Assembly (NCBI RefSeq): GCF_900111765.1
Contig: NZ_FOIB01000011.1
Span: 186,001-250,000 of the forward strand
Reading direction: 5' to 3'
Length of the DNA: 64,000 nt
From: Myxococcus fulvus
GTDB lineage: Bacteria; Myxococcota; Myxococcia; Myxococcales; Myxococcaceae
Numbering within the stretch: position 1 is the stretch's first letter; each line of letters begins with the position of its first letter. The position numbers were made by a program, and so were the translations under genes. Under the pieces are notes generated by a model. That model was given only the letters and a program-made list of their open reading frames with translations, did not search any database and was not told the DNA's origin. This document shows, piece by piece, positions 1-10,070 of this stretch.

Positions 1-1
1 A

Positions 2-2146
2 GAAGCTCGTCTCGCGGAAGAGGCTCGTCTCGCTGACGAAGCCCAGCGCGCCGAAGAGCTCCGACTCGAAGTCGACCGTCGCAGGGCAGACGCGGTCCGC
101 CGCGCGAAAGAGGCACGTCAGGCCGAACAGGCCCGCCTCGCGGAAGAACAGCACCAGGCCGAACAGGCCCGCCTCGCGGAAGAACAGCTCCACGCCGAAC
201 AGGCCCGTCTCGCGGAGGCCCAGGCCCTCCAACTCCCAGCCCCCACGGCCTCCCCCCAGGAGGACATCGGCGAGCTGATGCTCGACGTCGGCGACATCAT
301 CCCCGCCGACGACGTCGAGGAAGTCTCATCTCCCTCCTCTTCCCGCGCCTCCAACGTCCCGCCGCTCGCGGCTTCCTCGCAGTCCGGACTCCCCCTCCAT
401 GGCGAGAGCCGCGAAGCCCTGCGCTCCGCGAGGGACCGCGCCCAGGCCGAGCTCCTCCACGACATGGAGGAGGCCCTGCGCCGTTCGAAGTCACAGCCGC
501 TCGAGCCCTGGCTCGCGGAAGAGCCGGCGCGCTCCGTCGTCCCGCCCACCCGCACCAAGGACCAGGTCCCCGTCCAGGACGAGTCCTGGCGCGCGACGCA
601 GACCTCCCTCACCCCAGCGCCGGAGCCCGAGGACCTCCCCCTGCTCGAGGCCGAGCCCGAGCCCGAACTCTGGGCGGAGGCCGTCCCCGCCGCCGAGCCG
701 CTCCCCACCCCGCCGCCCCGCGCCGTCTCCGGTCCCCCCGTCCTCACCCCGGTCGACCCCCCGGTCCTGACGCCGGACATGGACACCCTCATCGAGGGCG
801 CTCCCGAGGATGCCGACGATGACAGCCTGTGGGCCTCCCGCCCGGCCCCCGTCGCCGCGCCGCCCCCCTTGCGCCTGGGCCCCACGCCCGCCAAGAACAA
901 GCGGGCCAGCGAGGATGACCTGTGGCGCATCGTCTCCTTCGACAAGGACGAGGCCGCCGAAACCCTGACGGCCTCCTTCGAGGCCGCCCTCCAGCAGGTG
1001 GATGCCCACCTGGAAACGCTCGTCCGCTCGGATGTCAATCAGGCGAACGTCGGCGCGGAGGAGCCCCCGGTCGAAGCCATCGTCGAAGCAACCATTGAAG
1101 CGGACTTCGAGACCTTCCCCGGTGACAACACCGGCCCAACTGGCGAGACTGCGTGGTCCGAGCCGTCCGGAGACTTGGACGACTGGGACTTCGACGAGGA
1201 CGACGTGGCGGCAGACCCCTCCAATCCCGACGAGGCCGCGAAGCTCCGGCGCCAGCGCCTGCTGCGCCGTGCGATGGAGAACATGGGCGTGCTCGGAGGA
1301 CGCGGGACCCCCGCCGCCCCCGTGGGCACCGCCCCCGTCACCGAGTCCGGCCCCGCCGCGCCCGCCGCCCCCACCGAGCCCCCCAAGCCGGACGAGGCCC
1401 GTCAGGCCCAGCTCATCGAGCAGCGCTACGCCGACGTGCAGGCCCGCAAGGACCACTTCTACGTCCTGGGCGTCCCGCAGGATGCCCCCAGGGACCAGGT
1501 GAAGGCCGCCTTCCTGAGCCTGGCCAAGGTCTTCCATCCGGACCGGCTCCCGCCGACGCTGCCGCACCTGGCGCAGAAGATAACGTCCGTCTTCGAGGCC
1601 ATCCGCGAGGCCTACGAGGTCCTCTACGACGACGCCCGCCGCAAGGCCTACATCCAGACCCTCCAGGCCCAGCAGGCGCTGCCCAAGGCGCCGCCAGCGC
1701 CGGGCGGGTCCACCGGGGCCGCGCGCCCCGCACCGGGACGTCCGGAGAGCAGCCCCGATGACCTCTACAAGATGGGCGAGGTCTACTTCCGCAAGCGCGA
1801 CTTCACCACCGCGTCGGAGCACTACGAGCGCGCCCACGCCCTGGACCCCAAGGCCACCTACCTGGCCGCGCGCGCCTGGGCCATCTACATGGACCCCGCC
1901 CGGAAGGCGGACATGCCCAAGGCCAAGCAGATGATGCTGGACGCGGTCAAGACGGACCCGAACTGCGACCGCGCGCACTACCAGCTGGGCGTCATCGCCC
2001 GCGTCGAGGGCGACATGGACCGGGCCGAGCGCCACTTCCGCGAGGCGGTCCGCGCCAACTCCAAGCACCTGGAGGCCAACCAGGAGCTGCGGCTGATCGA
2101 CATGCGCAAGAAGAACCCACCCAAGAAGGGCGGGTTCTTCCGCTGA
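2..2146 (+). CDS. J-domain/TPR protein, 5' end outside window
   Basis: The reading frame is already open at base 2, so the gene starts upstream; the ATG at 278 is internal. The visible N-terminal part is a charged, probably coiled-coil stretch of repeated EQARLAEEQ-type units. A long acidic, Pro/Ala-rich linker follows. A J domain is encoded around 1430-1670, with the HPD signature in KVFHPDRLPP (about 1528-1557) that in DnaJ-type proteins stimulates Hsp70 ATPase. Two or three TPR-like helical repeats close the protein (KMGEVYFRKRDFTTASEHYE; YQLGVIARVEGDMDRAERHF). No zinc-binding CXXCXGXG repeats are seen, so this is not canonical DnaJ. It probably recruits an Hsp70 to a TPR-bound client. Its role is unknown, and any N-terminal domain lies outside the window. 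Confidence 0.85.
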   Translation, partial: EARLAEEARLADEAQRAEELRLEVDRRRADAVRRAKEARQAEQARLAEEQHQAEQARLAEEQLHAEQARLAEAQALQLPAPTASPQEDIGELMLDVGDIIPADDVEEVSSPSSSRASNVPPLAASSQSGLPLHGESREALRSARDRAQAELLHDMEEALRRSKSQPLEPWLAEEPARSVVPPTRTKDQVPVQDESWRATQTSLTPAPEPEDLPLLEAEPEPELWAEAVPAAEPLPTPPPRAVSGPPVLTPVDPPVLTPDMDTLIEGAPEDADDDSLWASRPAPVAAPPPLRLGPTPAKNKRASEDDLWRIVSFDKDEAAETLTASFEAALQQVDAHLETLVRSDVNQANVGAEEPPVEAIVEATIEADFETFPGDNTGPTGETAWSEPSGDLDDWDFDEDDVAADPSNPDEAAKLRRQRLLRRAMENMGVLGGRGTPAAPVGTAPVTESGPAAPAAPTEPPKPDEARQAQLIEQRYADVQARKDHFYVLGVPQDAPRDQVKAAFLSLAKVFHPDRLPPTLPHLAQKITSVFEAIREAYEVLYDDARRKAYIQTLQAQQALPKAPPAPGGSTGAARPAPGRPESSPDDLYKMGEVYFRKRDFTTASEHYERAHALDPKATYLAARAWAIYMDPARKADMPKAKQMMLDAVKTDPNCDRAHYQLGVIARVEGDMDRAERHFREAVRANSKHLEANQELRLIDMRKKNPPKKGGFFR
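122..229 (+). repeat. 36-bp tandem repeat, 3 copies, coding
   Basis: Copies begin at 122, 158 and 194, each starting gccgaacaggcccg. Each copy encodes 12 residues of the AEQARLAEEQ type inside the J-domain gene. More degenerate units of the same kind occur upstream to the window edge. The copies are nearly identical in DNA, which suggests recent slippage or unequal recombination in a coiled-coil segment. Confidence 0.8.
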
Positions 2147-2303
2147 GGCCGCTCTCGTAGCGCTTCACCCCGCGCCCGGGCGGCCGGGGGGCAGCCAGTC
2201 CCCCGCGCGCTCCAACCCATTGACATGCCTGGAAAGCGGGCAGGATGCTCCCCCGCGCCGGGCTCTTCCGCGAATCGTCCTCCGTAGATGAAAGGCAAGT
2301 AAC

Positions 2304-4976
2304 GTGGCCAAGCAGCACCTGCTCCTGGTGGATGGGGACGCGAAGAGTCTCCGCGTGATGGAGGTCAGCCTGAAGAAGGCGGGCTTCTCCGTGACGACGG
2401 CCATCCACGGCAAGGACGCCATCGAGAAGGTGCAGATCAGCCCACCGGACCTGGTGCTCGCGGACACCAAGATGCCGGAGATGGACGGCTTCGAGCTGTG
2501 CAAGGCGCTCAAGTCCGACGAGCGCTTCAAGTTCATCCCGTTCGTCTTCCTGACGAGTCAGAAGTCGGTCGAGTTCAAGGTGCGCGGCCTGGAGCTGGGC
2601 GGCGACGACTACCTGACCAAGCCGATCTACATCAAAGAGATCGTCACCCGCGTGAAGATGATCCTCCAGAAGGCGGAGAAGGAGAGGATCGAGAAGCGGG
2701 AGACGACGAAGGGTGGCTTCGGCGGCAGCCTCGCGGACATGGGCGTGGTGGACCTGGTCCAGACGTTCGAGATCGGCCGCAAGACGGGCGTCATCTCCAT
2801 CCAGGGCGAGCGCACCGGCACCGTCTACTTCAAGGAAGGCCGCGTCATCGACGCGGAGCTGGGCCGGCTCAAGGGCGAGAACGCCTTCTACCGGCTGCTC
2901 AACACCTTCGAGGGACAGTTCGACGTCCAGTTCACCTCGCTGGACCGCCCCGAGCGCATCGAGATCTCCACGCAGGGCCTGCTGATGGAGGGCATGCGTC
3001 GCCTCGATGAGTGGGGCCGCATGCTCGAGCAGCTGCCTCCGCTGGAGACGGTGTTCGAGATCGACTACCACCAGCTCGCCGACCGGCTCTCGGAGATTCC
3101 CGACGAGGTGAACGGGCTGTTGCGCCTGTTCGACGGCAAGCGCGCGCTGAGCCGCGTGGTGGAGGACTCGGACTTCGAGGACCTGGCCGCGCTGGGCATC
3201 ATCAGCAAGCTGTACTTCGAGGGCCTCATCCGGGAGCTGGGCAACGCGCCGCTGGAGCCGGTGCAGAGCAGCAAGCCCGGCATCGAGCAGTGGCTCAACG
3301 CGGCCCCGCCGCCCACGCCCATCGAGCCCGCGCCCCCTGTCGCGCCGCCGGAGCCCGTCGCCCCTGTGCCGGAGCCCGCCGCGCGGGTGATGCCGCCCAG
3401 CGTGCTCGCGCCGCCCGCGGGCGTCGAGGAGGAGCCCGTCACGGCTCCGCCCGAGGAGCCCGAGCCCACGCCCGCCGCCCCCGTGCACGCGGTGCCCGCC
3501 AACGTCGTCGTGTTCCCCGCGCGTCCCAAGCGCCCCCTGGGCATGGTGGACGAGACGGGCGCGGACGCGGACGGCGAAGCGCCCACGCTGCCCCCGGCCG
3601 TCGCGGAGGGCTCGTCCTTCCTCGTGGAGCCGCCGCCCGCGCATCGCGCCACGGAGCACGCGCGCCGCAGCCTGCTGCTCGACTGGAACCGCGTGGACAC
3701 CGAGGGCATCAGCGCGCCCACCACGTGGGGGCCGTCCTCCGTCTGGGCCTCGGGGCCACGAGGCTTCGGAGGGCAGGGTGGCTCCGCGCCGCAGCCCGCG
3801 CCCGTCTCCGAGCCGCCCGCGCCCGCGCGAGCGCCCATCTTCGGAGGCGCGGCGGTGGGGCCCAACCCGTTCCCTCCCGTGCCGCCGCCCGCGCCCGCGC
3901 CTCCGTCGTCCGAGGTGACGCTGGTGAGCGGCCGCGACGTCCCGGCCGTCGACGTCGACACCATCCCCGAGGTGGAAGAGGTCCCCGCCGCGCCGCCGCA
4001 GCAGCTCGCCCTGCCTCCCTATCCGGGACATGGCGCGCCCGAGCGCCCGGTTGCGGCCCCCGCCATCCCGGAGGAGCCGCTGACGCCAGCCGCCCCTCCG
4101 CCCACGCTCATCACCCCCGCGACGCCGCAGCCCATCGTGGCGCCCACGCCCGTGGCGCCTCCGGTGATTGCGCAGACGCCGAAGCCCGCGACGCCGGCTC
4201 CGACGCCGCCCGTGGCTCACGCGGAGGACGCGGCTGCCGTGCGCCCGCGTCGCACGGGCCTGTACGTGGGAGGCGCGCTGCTGCTCATCGGCGCGGTGGT
4301 CGCGGTGGTGGCTTTCGGCGGTGGGGACAAGCCGCCCGCCGAGACGCCGCCGAAGGTGGAGACGGTCCAGACGCCCGAGCCCCAGAATCCTCCCGCGGTC
4401 GTCGCGCCGGTGGCCGAGCCCGACTCGGGCACCACCGCCGTGGTCCAGGCCCCGGTCGACGCGGGCGCGCAGGTGACGCCCGACGCGGGCAGCGCCGTCG
4501 TCGAGACGCCGCCTGCGGCCGTGGACGCCGGTACCGCCGTGGTCGAGGCGCCGCCCTCCGGCGCGGACTCGGGCACCCCCGTCGCCCCGGCGGTGGATCC
4601 GGAGGTCGAGTATGCGAGCCTCATCAAGCAGGCCAAGAGCGCCACGGTGGGCGGACGGCACAAGACGGCGGCCGCGAGCTACCGCAAGGCGATGGGCCTC
4701 AAGCCGGACTCCACCGAGGCGAAGGCCGGGCTGGGCATCGCCCTGGTGAACGGCTTCGAGTCCGAGTCCGCCTTCCGCGAGGCCACCAAGCTGCTGGTGG
4801 ACGTGGTCCGGGACGACGAGAAGAACGCCCGGGCCTGGCTGTCGCTCGGCATGGCGTACCAGTCCATCGGCAAGAATTCCGAGGCGGGACGGGCCTACAA
4901 CCAGTATTTGAAGCTGGAACCGTCGGGGGCCTCCGCCAACGAGGTCCGCGCCATGCTCAAGTCGCTCGGCAACTGA
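2304..4976 (+). CDS. Receiver-DUF4388(PATAN)-TPR regulatory membrane protein
   Basis: The GTG start gives [12 protein letters not shown], the first strand of a receiver domain (residues 1-120). The phosphoacceptor is D54 ([13 protein letters not shown]), and YLTKPI is the conserved Lys motif. A DUF4388/PATAN-like domain follows (about 137-240; [20 protein letters not shown]). Next comes a long Pro/Ala-rich linker, one transmembrane segment at about 652-674 ([18 protein letters not shown]), more Pro-rich sequence and C-terminal TPRs (about 770-890). This arrangement is common in myxobacteria, where such proteins are thought to scaffold signalling or motility machines. Phosphorylation by an unlinked histidine kinase is inferred, as no kinase lies next to it. 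It follows the J-domain/TPR gene by about 160 bp. Confidence 0.85.
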   Translation: MAKQHLLLVDGDAKSLRVMEVSLKKAGFSVTTAIHGKDAIEKVQISPPDLVLADTKMPEMDGFELCKALKSDERFKFIPFVFLTSQKSVEFKVRGLELGGDDYLTKPIYIKEIVTRVKMILQKAEKERIEKRETTKGGFGGSLADMGVVDLVQTFEIGRKTGVISIQGERTGTVYFKEGRVIDAELGRLKGENAFYRLLNTFEGQFDVQFTSLDRPERIEISTQGLLMEGMRRLDEWGRMLEQLPPLETVFEIDYHQLADRLSEIPDEVNGLLRLFDGKRALSRVVEDSDFEDLAALGIISKLYFEGLIRELGNAPLEPVQSSKPGIEQWLNAAPPPTPIEPAPPVAPPEPVAPVPEPAARVMPPSVLAPPAGVEEEPVTAPPEEPEPTPAAPVHAVPANVVVFPARPKRPLGMVDETGADADGEAPTLPPAVAEGSSFLVEPPPAHRATEHARRSLLLDWNRVDTEGISAPTTWGPSSVWASGPRGFGGQGGSAPQPAPVSEPPAPARAPIFGGAAVGPNPFPPVPPPAPAPPSSEVTLVSGRDVPAVDVDTIPEVEEVPAAPPQQLALPPYPGHGAPERPVAAPAIPEEPLTPAAPPPTLITPATPQPIVAPTPVAPPVIAQTPKPATPAPTPPVAHAEDAAAVRPRRTGLYVGGALLLIGAVVAVVAFGGGDKPPAETPPKVETVQTPEPQNPPAVVAPVAEPDSGTTAVVQAPVDAGAQVTPDAGSAVVETPPAAVDAGTAVVEAPPSGADSGTPVAPAVDPEVEYASLIKQAKSATVGGRHKTAAASYRKAMGLKPDSTEAKAGLGIALVNGFESESAFREATKLLVDVVRDDEKNARAWLSLGMAYQSIGKNSEAGRAYNQYLKLEPSGASANEVRAMLKSLGN

Positions 4977-5031
4977 GCGGGCGGCGGACGTCCTGGTCGC
5001 TCCCGCCCTGCTGGAAGTGAAGTGAGTCGCC

Positions 5032-6027
5032 TTGCTCGTCCTCGGCCTGGAAACCTCCTGTGATGAGACCGCCGCCGCCCTCGTGGAGGACGGCCGGCGC
5101 GTGCTCTCGGACGTCGTCTCCACCCAGGTGGACATCCACCGTCGCTGGGGCGGGGTGGTGCCGGAGCTCGCCTCGCGCAACCACATCGTCCAGGTGATGC
5201 CGGTGGTGCACGAGGCGCTCACGCGCGCCCAGAAGACGCTCGACGACGTGGACCTCATCGCCGTCACGTCCGGTCCGGGGCTCATCGGCGCGCTGCTGGT
5301 GGGACTCCAGGTGGCCAAGGGGCTGAGCCTCGCCACCGGCAAGCCCTTCGTGGGCGCCAACCACCTCGAGGGCCACCTGCTCGCCATCCGGCTCCTGGAG
5401 GACGCGCCGGAGCCGCCGTTCCTCGGGCTCGTCGTCTCCGGGGGGCACACCAGCCTCTACGAGGTGAAGGAGTTCGGGCACTACCGGCTGGTGGGCAGCA
5501 CGCGCGACGACGCCGCGGGCGAGGCCTACGACAAGACGGCGCGCATCCTCGGGCTGCCGTACCCGGGCGGGCTGCCCATCGACCTGCTCGCGCAGAAGGG
5601 AAACCCGGAGGCCATCCGCTTCCCGCGCGCGCTGCCCGGCGACAACTTCGATGTCTCCTTCTCCGGCCTGAAGACGGCGGTGCTGCAGCACACGAAGAAG
5701 CACGGCGTGCCGGAGGGCCAGGCGCTCGCGGACTTGTGCGCGTCCTTCCAGGAAGCCGTGGCGGACGTGCTGTCCAAGAAGCTGGTGGCCGCCGCGCGCC
5801 GGCTGGGCCACAAGCAGTTGGTGCTGTGCGGAGGCGTGGCCGCCAACTCGCGCTTGAGGGCCCTGTGCCAGCAGCGCGCCGAGGAGCGGGGGCTGCGGAT
5901 GTTCCTGCCGCCGGTGCGTTTGTGCACGGACAATGGCGCGATGATCGCCGTCGCGGGGTATGAGGCGTGGCGCCGCGGCTTGCGCGGTGATTTCCGCCTG
6001 GCGGCCGACCCCGCCTGGCGCATGTAG
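5032..6027 (+). CDS. tsaD: tRNA N6-adenosine threonylcarbamoyltransferase TsaD
   Basis: TsaD transfers the threonylcarbamoyl group to A37 of ANN-decoding tRNAs (t6A modification) together with TsaB, TsaE and TsaC. The TTG start gives MLVLGLETSCDETAAAL, the canonical N-terminus. The metal-binding histidines are H111 and H115 in NHLEGHLLA, and the ASKHA nucleotide-binding motifs are present (VVSGGHTSLY; LVLCGGVAANSRL). Length (331 aa) is normal for the family. rsmA follows 15 bp downstream, so two RNA-modification genes are probably cotranscribed. Confidence 0.97.
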   Translation: MLVLGLETSCDETAAALVEDGRRVLSDVVSTQVDIHRRWGGVVPELASRNHIVQVMPVVHEALTRAQKTLDDVDLIAVTSGPGLIGALLVGLQVAKGLSLATGKPFVGANHLEGHLLAIRLLEDAPEPPFLGLVVSGGHTSLYEVKEFGHYRLVGSTRDDAAGEAYDKTARILGLPYPGGLPIDLLAQKGNPEAIRFPRALPGDNFDVSFSGLKTAVLQHTKKHGVPEGQALADLCASFQEAVADVLSKKLVAAARRLGHKQLVLCGGVAANSRLRALCQQRAEERGLRMFLPPVRLCTDNGAMIAVAGYEAWRRGLRGDFRLAADPAWRM

Positions 6028-6042
6028 AAGAGGGACACCCGG

Positions 6043-6921
6043 GTGGAATCGCCGCGAGACATCCTCAAGCGCCATGGCCTGCGCGCCAAGTACAGCTGGG
6101 GCCAGAACTTCCTCGGAGACGAGGACGCTCTCTCCACCATCGCCGACGCGCTGCACCTGCGCGAGGGCGAGCCCGTCGTCGAGCTGGGCCCGGGCCTGGG
6201 CCACCTCACGCGCTTCCTCGCCGCCACGGGCGCGAAGGTGACGGCCGTGGAGCGCGACCGGGACATGGTCACGGTGCTGGAGAAGGAGGCGATTCCCGGC
6301 GTGCGCGTGGTGGCCGGCAACGCCGCCACCGTGAACTTCGCCGAGGTGGCCGGCGCGCCCGACGTGGCTGTCGCGGGCAACCTGCCGTACCACCTCACCA
6401 GCTCCATCCTCTTCCAGGTGCTGGCGCAGCGCGCGCAGGTCTCTCGCGCCGTCTTCACGCTCCAGAAGGAGGTGGTGGAGCGCCTGGCCGCCGAGCCCGG
6501 CTCGCGCGACTACGGCCTGCTCACCGTGCTGCTCGGCCTGCACTTCGACGCGGAGAACGTGCTCACGCTGGAGGCTTGGCGCTTCCATCCGCCGCCGAAG
6601 GTGGACTCCGCGGTGCTGTCGCTCACGCGCCGCGCGACGCCCCGCGCGCCCATCATCGACGAGGCCCGCTTCACCCGCGTGGTGAAGGCCGCCTTCGCCC
6701 AGCGCCGCAAGACGCTGCTCAACTCGCTCAAGTCCGACAAGACGCTGGCCACGCCCGACGCGCTCCTCGCCGCGCTCCAGGCGGCGGGCATCGACCCGCA
6801 GCGCCGCGCGGAGACGCTCGCGCCGGAGGAGTTCGCCGCCCTGGAGCGCGCGCTGGGGCCGGTGGCTCCGGGCAGCTCGCCGCCGCCGGTGGACTTCTCG
6901 GACGACAGCTCGGACGAGTAG
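6043..6921 (+). CDS. rsmA: 16S rRNA dimethyladenosine transferase RsmA (KsgA)
   Basis: RsmA dimethylates the two adjacent adenines of the 3'-terminal helix of 16S rRNA late in 30S assembly. GTG start: MESPRDILKRHGLRAKYSWG, then QNFL, the usual N-terminal signature. SAM-binding motif I is ELGPGLGHLTRFLA (about residue 47) and the catalytic motif IV is NLPYH (about residue 114). The last roughly 20 residues are acidic and Ser/Pro-rich and look like a lineage extension. The gene sits 15 bp after tsaD. Confidence 0.96.
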   Translation: MESPRDILKRHGLRAKYSWGQNFLGDEDALSTIADALHLREGEPVVELGPGLGHLTRFLAATGAKVTAVERDRDMVTVLEKEAIPGVRVVAGNAATVNFAEVAGAPDVAVAGNLPYHLTSSILFQVLAQRAQVSRAVFTLQKEVVERLAAEPGSRDYGLLTVLLGLHFDAENVLTLEAWRFHPPPKVDSAVLSLTRRATPRAPIIDEARFTRVVKAAFAQRRKTLLNSLKSDKTLATPDALLAALQAAGIDPQRRAETLAPEEFAALERALGPVAPGSSPPPVDFSDDSSDE

Positions 6922-6946
6922 GGCAGGGGGCCGCCGTGGGCCGGCC

Positions 6947-7225
6947 CTACCGGCCTCGCAGCCCGAGGAGCTGACCCAGGCCGCCCTGCTGCTCGAGGAA
7001 CGCCCGGAACTCGTCCTCGGGGATGCGCATGCGGGTCAGCACGTCGCGGAGGATGTCCTCCACGGAGCCGTCCTTGCGGCGCTTGAGCTCCAGCGCCGTC
7101 TTCAGCAGCACGACGCCATAGAGCGGATCCGCCTCCATGGGAGGTGGAGTCTCGGCCTTGGGCGTGGCGCTCGGGCGAGCCTCCTCGAGCCGCACCACTG
7201 TCTTCGCCCGCTGCCTCCCACTCAT
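6947..7225 (-). CDS. Small hypothetical protein
   Basis: A 92-residue product from the ATG at 7225 (MSGRQRAKTVVRLEEA); an upstream in-frame ATG at 7249 would add eight residues. The N-terminal part is Pro/Ala-rich. The C-terminal half looks helical and conserved-like (VVLLKTALELKRRKDGSVED, then ILRDVLTRMRIPEDEFRAFL). No recognised domain, signal peptide or membrane segment. It converges on rsmA with a 25-bp gap. The 239 bp upstream, up to the divergent kinase gene, would hold its promoter; I see no strong -35/-10 pair there. Confidence 0.6.
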   Translation of the reverse strand: MSGRQRAKTVVRLEEARPSATPKAETPPPMEADPLYGVVLLKTALELKRRKDGSVEDILRDVLTRMRIPEDEFRAFLEQQGGLGQLLGLRGR

Positions 7226-7464
7226 GACCGAAGGGCACCCCGCGCACACGCCATGGAATCGCGCGGCAACCTAGGGGGAGCCCACCCATAGCGTCAAGCG
7301 AGCCCTGGGATTCCCGCCGCCACCCCGGGCATGGAAAAATCGCCGGACCCCGGTGCCCAGGTTGTGTTATCCGCGCCCCCACGCGTGGCCCCGCGACCTG
7401 TTTTCCCAGGTGGAGAATCACCGGGGCCTCATCGCGCGTTTTCCGGGTCGGGAGGCCTCGGCGG

Positions 7465-8109
7465 ATGGACTACCGGTACATCGTGGTCGAGGGGCCCATT
7501 GGCGTCGGCAAGACGAGCCTCTCCAACATCCTGTCCGAGCGGCTGAGCGCGCGTCGCGTGCTCGAAGTCGTGGAGGAGAACCCCTTCCTGTCCAGCTTCT
7601 ACACGGACCGGCAGAAGTTCGGCTTCCAGACGCAGATCTTCTTCCTCCTGTCGCGCTTCCGGCAGCAGCAGGAGCTCTTCCAGCAGGACCTGTTCCGCTC
7701 CGTCACGGTCAGCGACTACCTGTTCGCCAAGGACCGCATCTTCGCGCACCTCAACCTGGACGCCCACGAGCTCGCCCTCTACGAGCGCGTCTTCGAGGCG
7801 CTCGGGCCCCGCGTCACCAAGCCCGACGTCGTCGTCTACCTCCAGGCCCGCCTCGACGTGCTGCTGCAACGCATCAAGAAGCGCGGCCGCGAGTTCGAGC
7901 GCAAGTTCGACTCCGGGTACCTGGAGGGGCTCGTCCACGCGTACAACAACTTCTTCTTCCACTACACGGAGACGCCGCTCCTCGTGGTGGACACCTCGGA
8001 CATTGATTTCGTGAATAACGAGGCTGACCGGGAAGACCTGTTGGCGGCCATCCGCAAGGCGAAGCCGGGGACGCAGCACTACCTGCCCAAGGCGTCGCGG
8101 CGTCCCTGA
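7465..8109 (+). CDS. Deoxynucleoside kinase (dAK/dGK family)
   Basis: Phosphorylates deoxynucleosides with a nucleoside triphosphate in purine or pyrimidine salvage. The ATG start gives a textbook P-loop, GPIGVGKT, at residues 10-17. VEENPF at about 38-43 supplies the catalytic-base Glu region, SDYLFAKDRIFA is the DRS-like motif, and an Arg-rich LID segment follows (LQRIKKRGREFE). Length (214 aa) matches bacterial deoxyadenosine/deoxyguanosine kinases; exact substrate preference cannot be read from sequence. About 165 bp separates it from panB. Confidence 0.88.
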   Translation: MDYRYIVVEGPIGVGKTSLSNILSERLSARRVLEVVEENPFLSSFYTDRQKFGFQTQIFFLLSRFRQQQELFQQDLFRSVTVSDYLFAKDRIFAHLNLDAHELALYERVFEALGPRVTKPDVVVYLQARLDVLLQRIKKRGREFERKFDSGYLEGLVHAYNNFFFHYTETPLLVVDTSDIDFVNNEADREDLLAAIRKAKPGTQHYLPKASRRP

Positions 8110-8275
8110 AATCGGGCTCCCGACGGGTCGCCCGCTTGTTGAGGCCCCACGGCCGGGGCGAGGGCGTTAGAGTGCGGGGGTCGGCTTCGAAGCTTCCGGC
8201 GATCCCTGACGGGACGGCGAGGGGCCCGGGGTCGGCACTCCGCCGTATCCACCCTCACCCAACAGGAGGTGAACC

Positions 8276-9196
8276 GTGAAGGACAAGGTCACCATCCATT
8301 CGCTGAAGCGCCTGAAGCAGATCGGTCAGAAGATCTGCATGGTCACCGCGTACGACGCCACGTTCGCCCACATCCTCGACCAGTCGGGCGCGGACGTGCT
8401 GCTCATCGGTGACTCGCTGGGCATGGTCATCCAGGGCCATGACTCCACGCTGCCCGTGACGATGGACCAGATGGTCTACCACTCGGCGGCGGTGGCCCGC
8501 GGCACCAAGCGCGCCCACGTCGTGGCCGACCTGCCGTTCATGAGCTACCAGGTGTCCATCCAGGAGGCGGTCCGCAACGCGGGCAGGCTCATCTCCGAGG
8601 GCGGTGCGGGCAGCGTGAAGCTGGAGGGTGGCGCCGAGTTCGCGGACACGGTGCGCGCCATCGTCCGCGCGAGCATCCCCGTCATGGGCCACCTGGGCCT
8701 GACGCCCCAGTCGGTGCACAAGATGGGCGGCTATGTCGTCCAGGGGCGCGACGAGGACCAGGCGCGGCAGCTCGTGGAGGACGCGCTCGCGCTGGAGGCC
8801 GCGGGGGCCTACGCGCTGGTGCTGGAGGGTGTGCCGCTGGAGCTGGCGCGCACGATTACGCAGAAGCTGAGCATCCCCGTCATCGGCATCGGCGCGGGTC
8901 GTCACTGCGACGGGCAGGTGCTGGTCTGCTACGACCTGTTGGGGATGAACCCGGACTTCAAGCCGAAGTTCGTCAAGCGCTACGCGGACCTGCACGGCTC
9001 CATCACCGGCGCCGCCAAGGTCTACTTCGACGAGGTCCGCCAGGGCGCGTTCCCGGACGACGACCACTCGTTCAAGGCGGCCAAGACGCTGCGCGCCGTG
9101 GCGCCCGCGGTCCCCGTGCCCGGCCCGCGTGCCGAGGTGCCGGTGGCGGCCGAGGGTGAGGAGAAGATCGGCCCCGTCTACGGAATCCCGGTCTAG
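8276..9196 (+). CDS. panB: 3-methyl-2-oxobutanoate hydroxymethyltransferase PanB
   Basis: First step of pantothenate synthesis: ketopantoate from alpha-ketoisovalerate and methylene-tetrahydrofolate. The GTG start is fixed by a strong upstream aggaggtg. Family motifs include [30 protein letters not shown] (metal-binding Asp), [12 protein letters not shown] and the catalytic Glu in VLEGVP. At 306 aa it is about 40 residues longer than the E. coli enzyme. The extra part is a Pro/Ala/Val-rich C-terminal tail after TLRAVAPA, probably disordered. panC begins 3 bp after its stop. Confidence 0.97.
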   Translation: MKDKVTIHSLKRLKQIGQKICMVTAYDATFAHILDQSGADVLLIGDSLGMVIQGHDSTLPVTMDQMVYHSAAVARGTKRAHVVADLPFMSYQVSIQEAVRNAGRLISEGGAGSVKLEGGAEFADTVRAIVRASIPVMGHLGLTPQSVHKMGGYVVQGRDEDQARQLVEDALALEAAGAYALVLEGVPLELARTITQKLSIPVIGIGAGRHCDGQVLVCYDLLGMNPDFKPKFVKRYADLHGSITGAAKVYFDEVRQGAFPDDDHSFKAAKTLRAVAPAVPVPGPRAEVPVAAEGEEKIGPVYGIPV

Positions 9197-9199
9197 CGC

Positions 9200-10054
9200 A
9201 TGGCGCCCGCCGTCCTGCGAACCGTGGAGGAAGTGAAGGCGTGGGCGGCGGGCCTGGCCCGTGAGGGGCGCCGGCTCGCGCTGGTGCCCACCATGGGCTA
9301 CCTGCACGAAGGGCACCTCTCGCTCATCCGCGAGGGGCGCCGTCGTGCCGACGTGGTGGCCGTGTCCATCTTCGTCAATCCCACCCAGTTCGGGCCCCGC
9401 GAGGACCTCTCGCGCTACCCGCGCGACTTCGAGGGGGACCTGACGAAGTGTGGCGAGGCGGGAGCGGACGTCGTCTTCGCGCCCACGCCCGAGGTCATGT
9501 ACCCCCCGGGCTACCAGACGTACGTCGAGGTGACGGAGGTGAGCCAGGGGCTGTGTGGTGAGCGGCGCCCGGGACACTTCCGGGGCGTGGCCACCATCGT
9601 CACGCAGCTGCTCGCGCTCTTCCGGCCGGCCGTCGCGCTCTTCGGGGAGAAGGACTACCAGCAGCTGCAGGTCATCAAGGCCTTCAACCGGGACCTGCAC
9701 CTGGGCGTGGACATCGTCGGAATGCCGACGGTCCGCGAGCCCGACGGGCTGGCGATGAGCAGCCGCAATGCCTACTTGTCCACCGAGGAGCGGCAGCGGG
9801 CGCTGTCCCTGTCGCGAGGACTGCGGGCGGCGCTCACCCTTCTTCACGGAGGCACGCGGGATGCCGTGGCCCTGACAGGCGCTGTGCGGCACGAATTGGC
9901 CGCGGCGGGCCTGCGCGAGGATTACGTCGCGCTGGTGGATGCCGAGCGCCTGACGCCGCTGGACGTGATAACGCCGGGGCGGGCTGCTCGTCTGCTCGTG
10001 GCGGCCTTCAGCGGCAACACACGCCTCATCGACAACATGGCACTGGGCGGTTAG
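9200..10054 (+). CDS. panC: Pantothenate synthetase PanC
   Basis: ATP-dependent condensation of pantoate with beta-alanine. The class I synthetase-like nucleotide-binding signature is LHEGHLSLI (HxGH), with MSSRNAYLS as the KMSKS-like loop and FVNPTQFGP in the substrate pocket. Length (284 aa) is typical. The ATG lies three bases after the panB stop, so the two are almost certainly translated from one message. smpB follows after 16 bp, which makes panB-panC-smpB-sspB a plausible transcription unit. Confidence 0.97.
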   Translation: MAPAVLRTVEEVKAWAAGLAREGRRLALVPTMGYLHEGHLSLIREGRRRADVVAVSIFVNPTQFGPREDLSRYPRDFEGDLTKCGEAGADVVFAPTPEVMYPPGYQTYVEVTEVSQGLCGERRPGHFRGVATIVTQLLALFRPAVALFGEKDYQQLQVIKAFNRDLHLGVDIVGMPTVREPDGLAMSSRNAYLSTEERQRALSLSRGLRAALTLLHGGTRDAVALTGAVRHELAAAGLREDYVALVDAERLTPLDVITPGRAARLLVAAFSGNTRLIDNMALGG

Positions 10055-10070
10055 GAGACCCACGACACGT

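Noticed and set aside
1992-5450. Very long open frame on the minus strand opposite the receiver/TPR gene and tsaD
   Set aside because: Translation is Arg/His/Leu-rich low-complexity with no domain; it is an antisense shadow of high-GC codon use in genes whose plus-strand products have clear motifs.
8110-8275. Possible promoter or riboswitch before panB
   Set aside because: A TAGAGT hexamer is present but no -35 at acceptable spacing, and no structure I can match to a known riboswitch.
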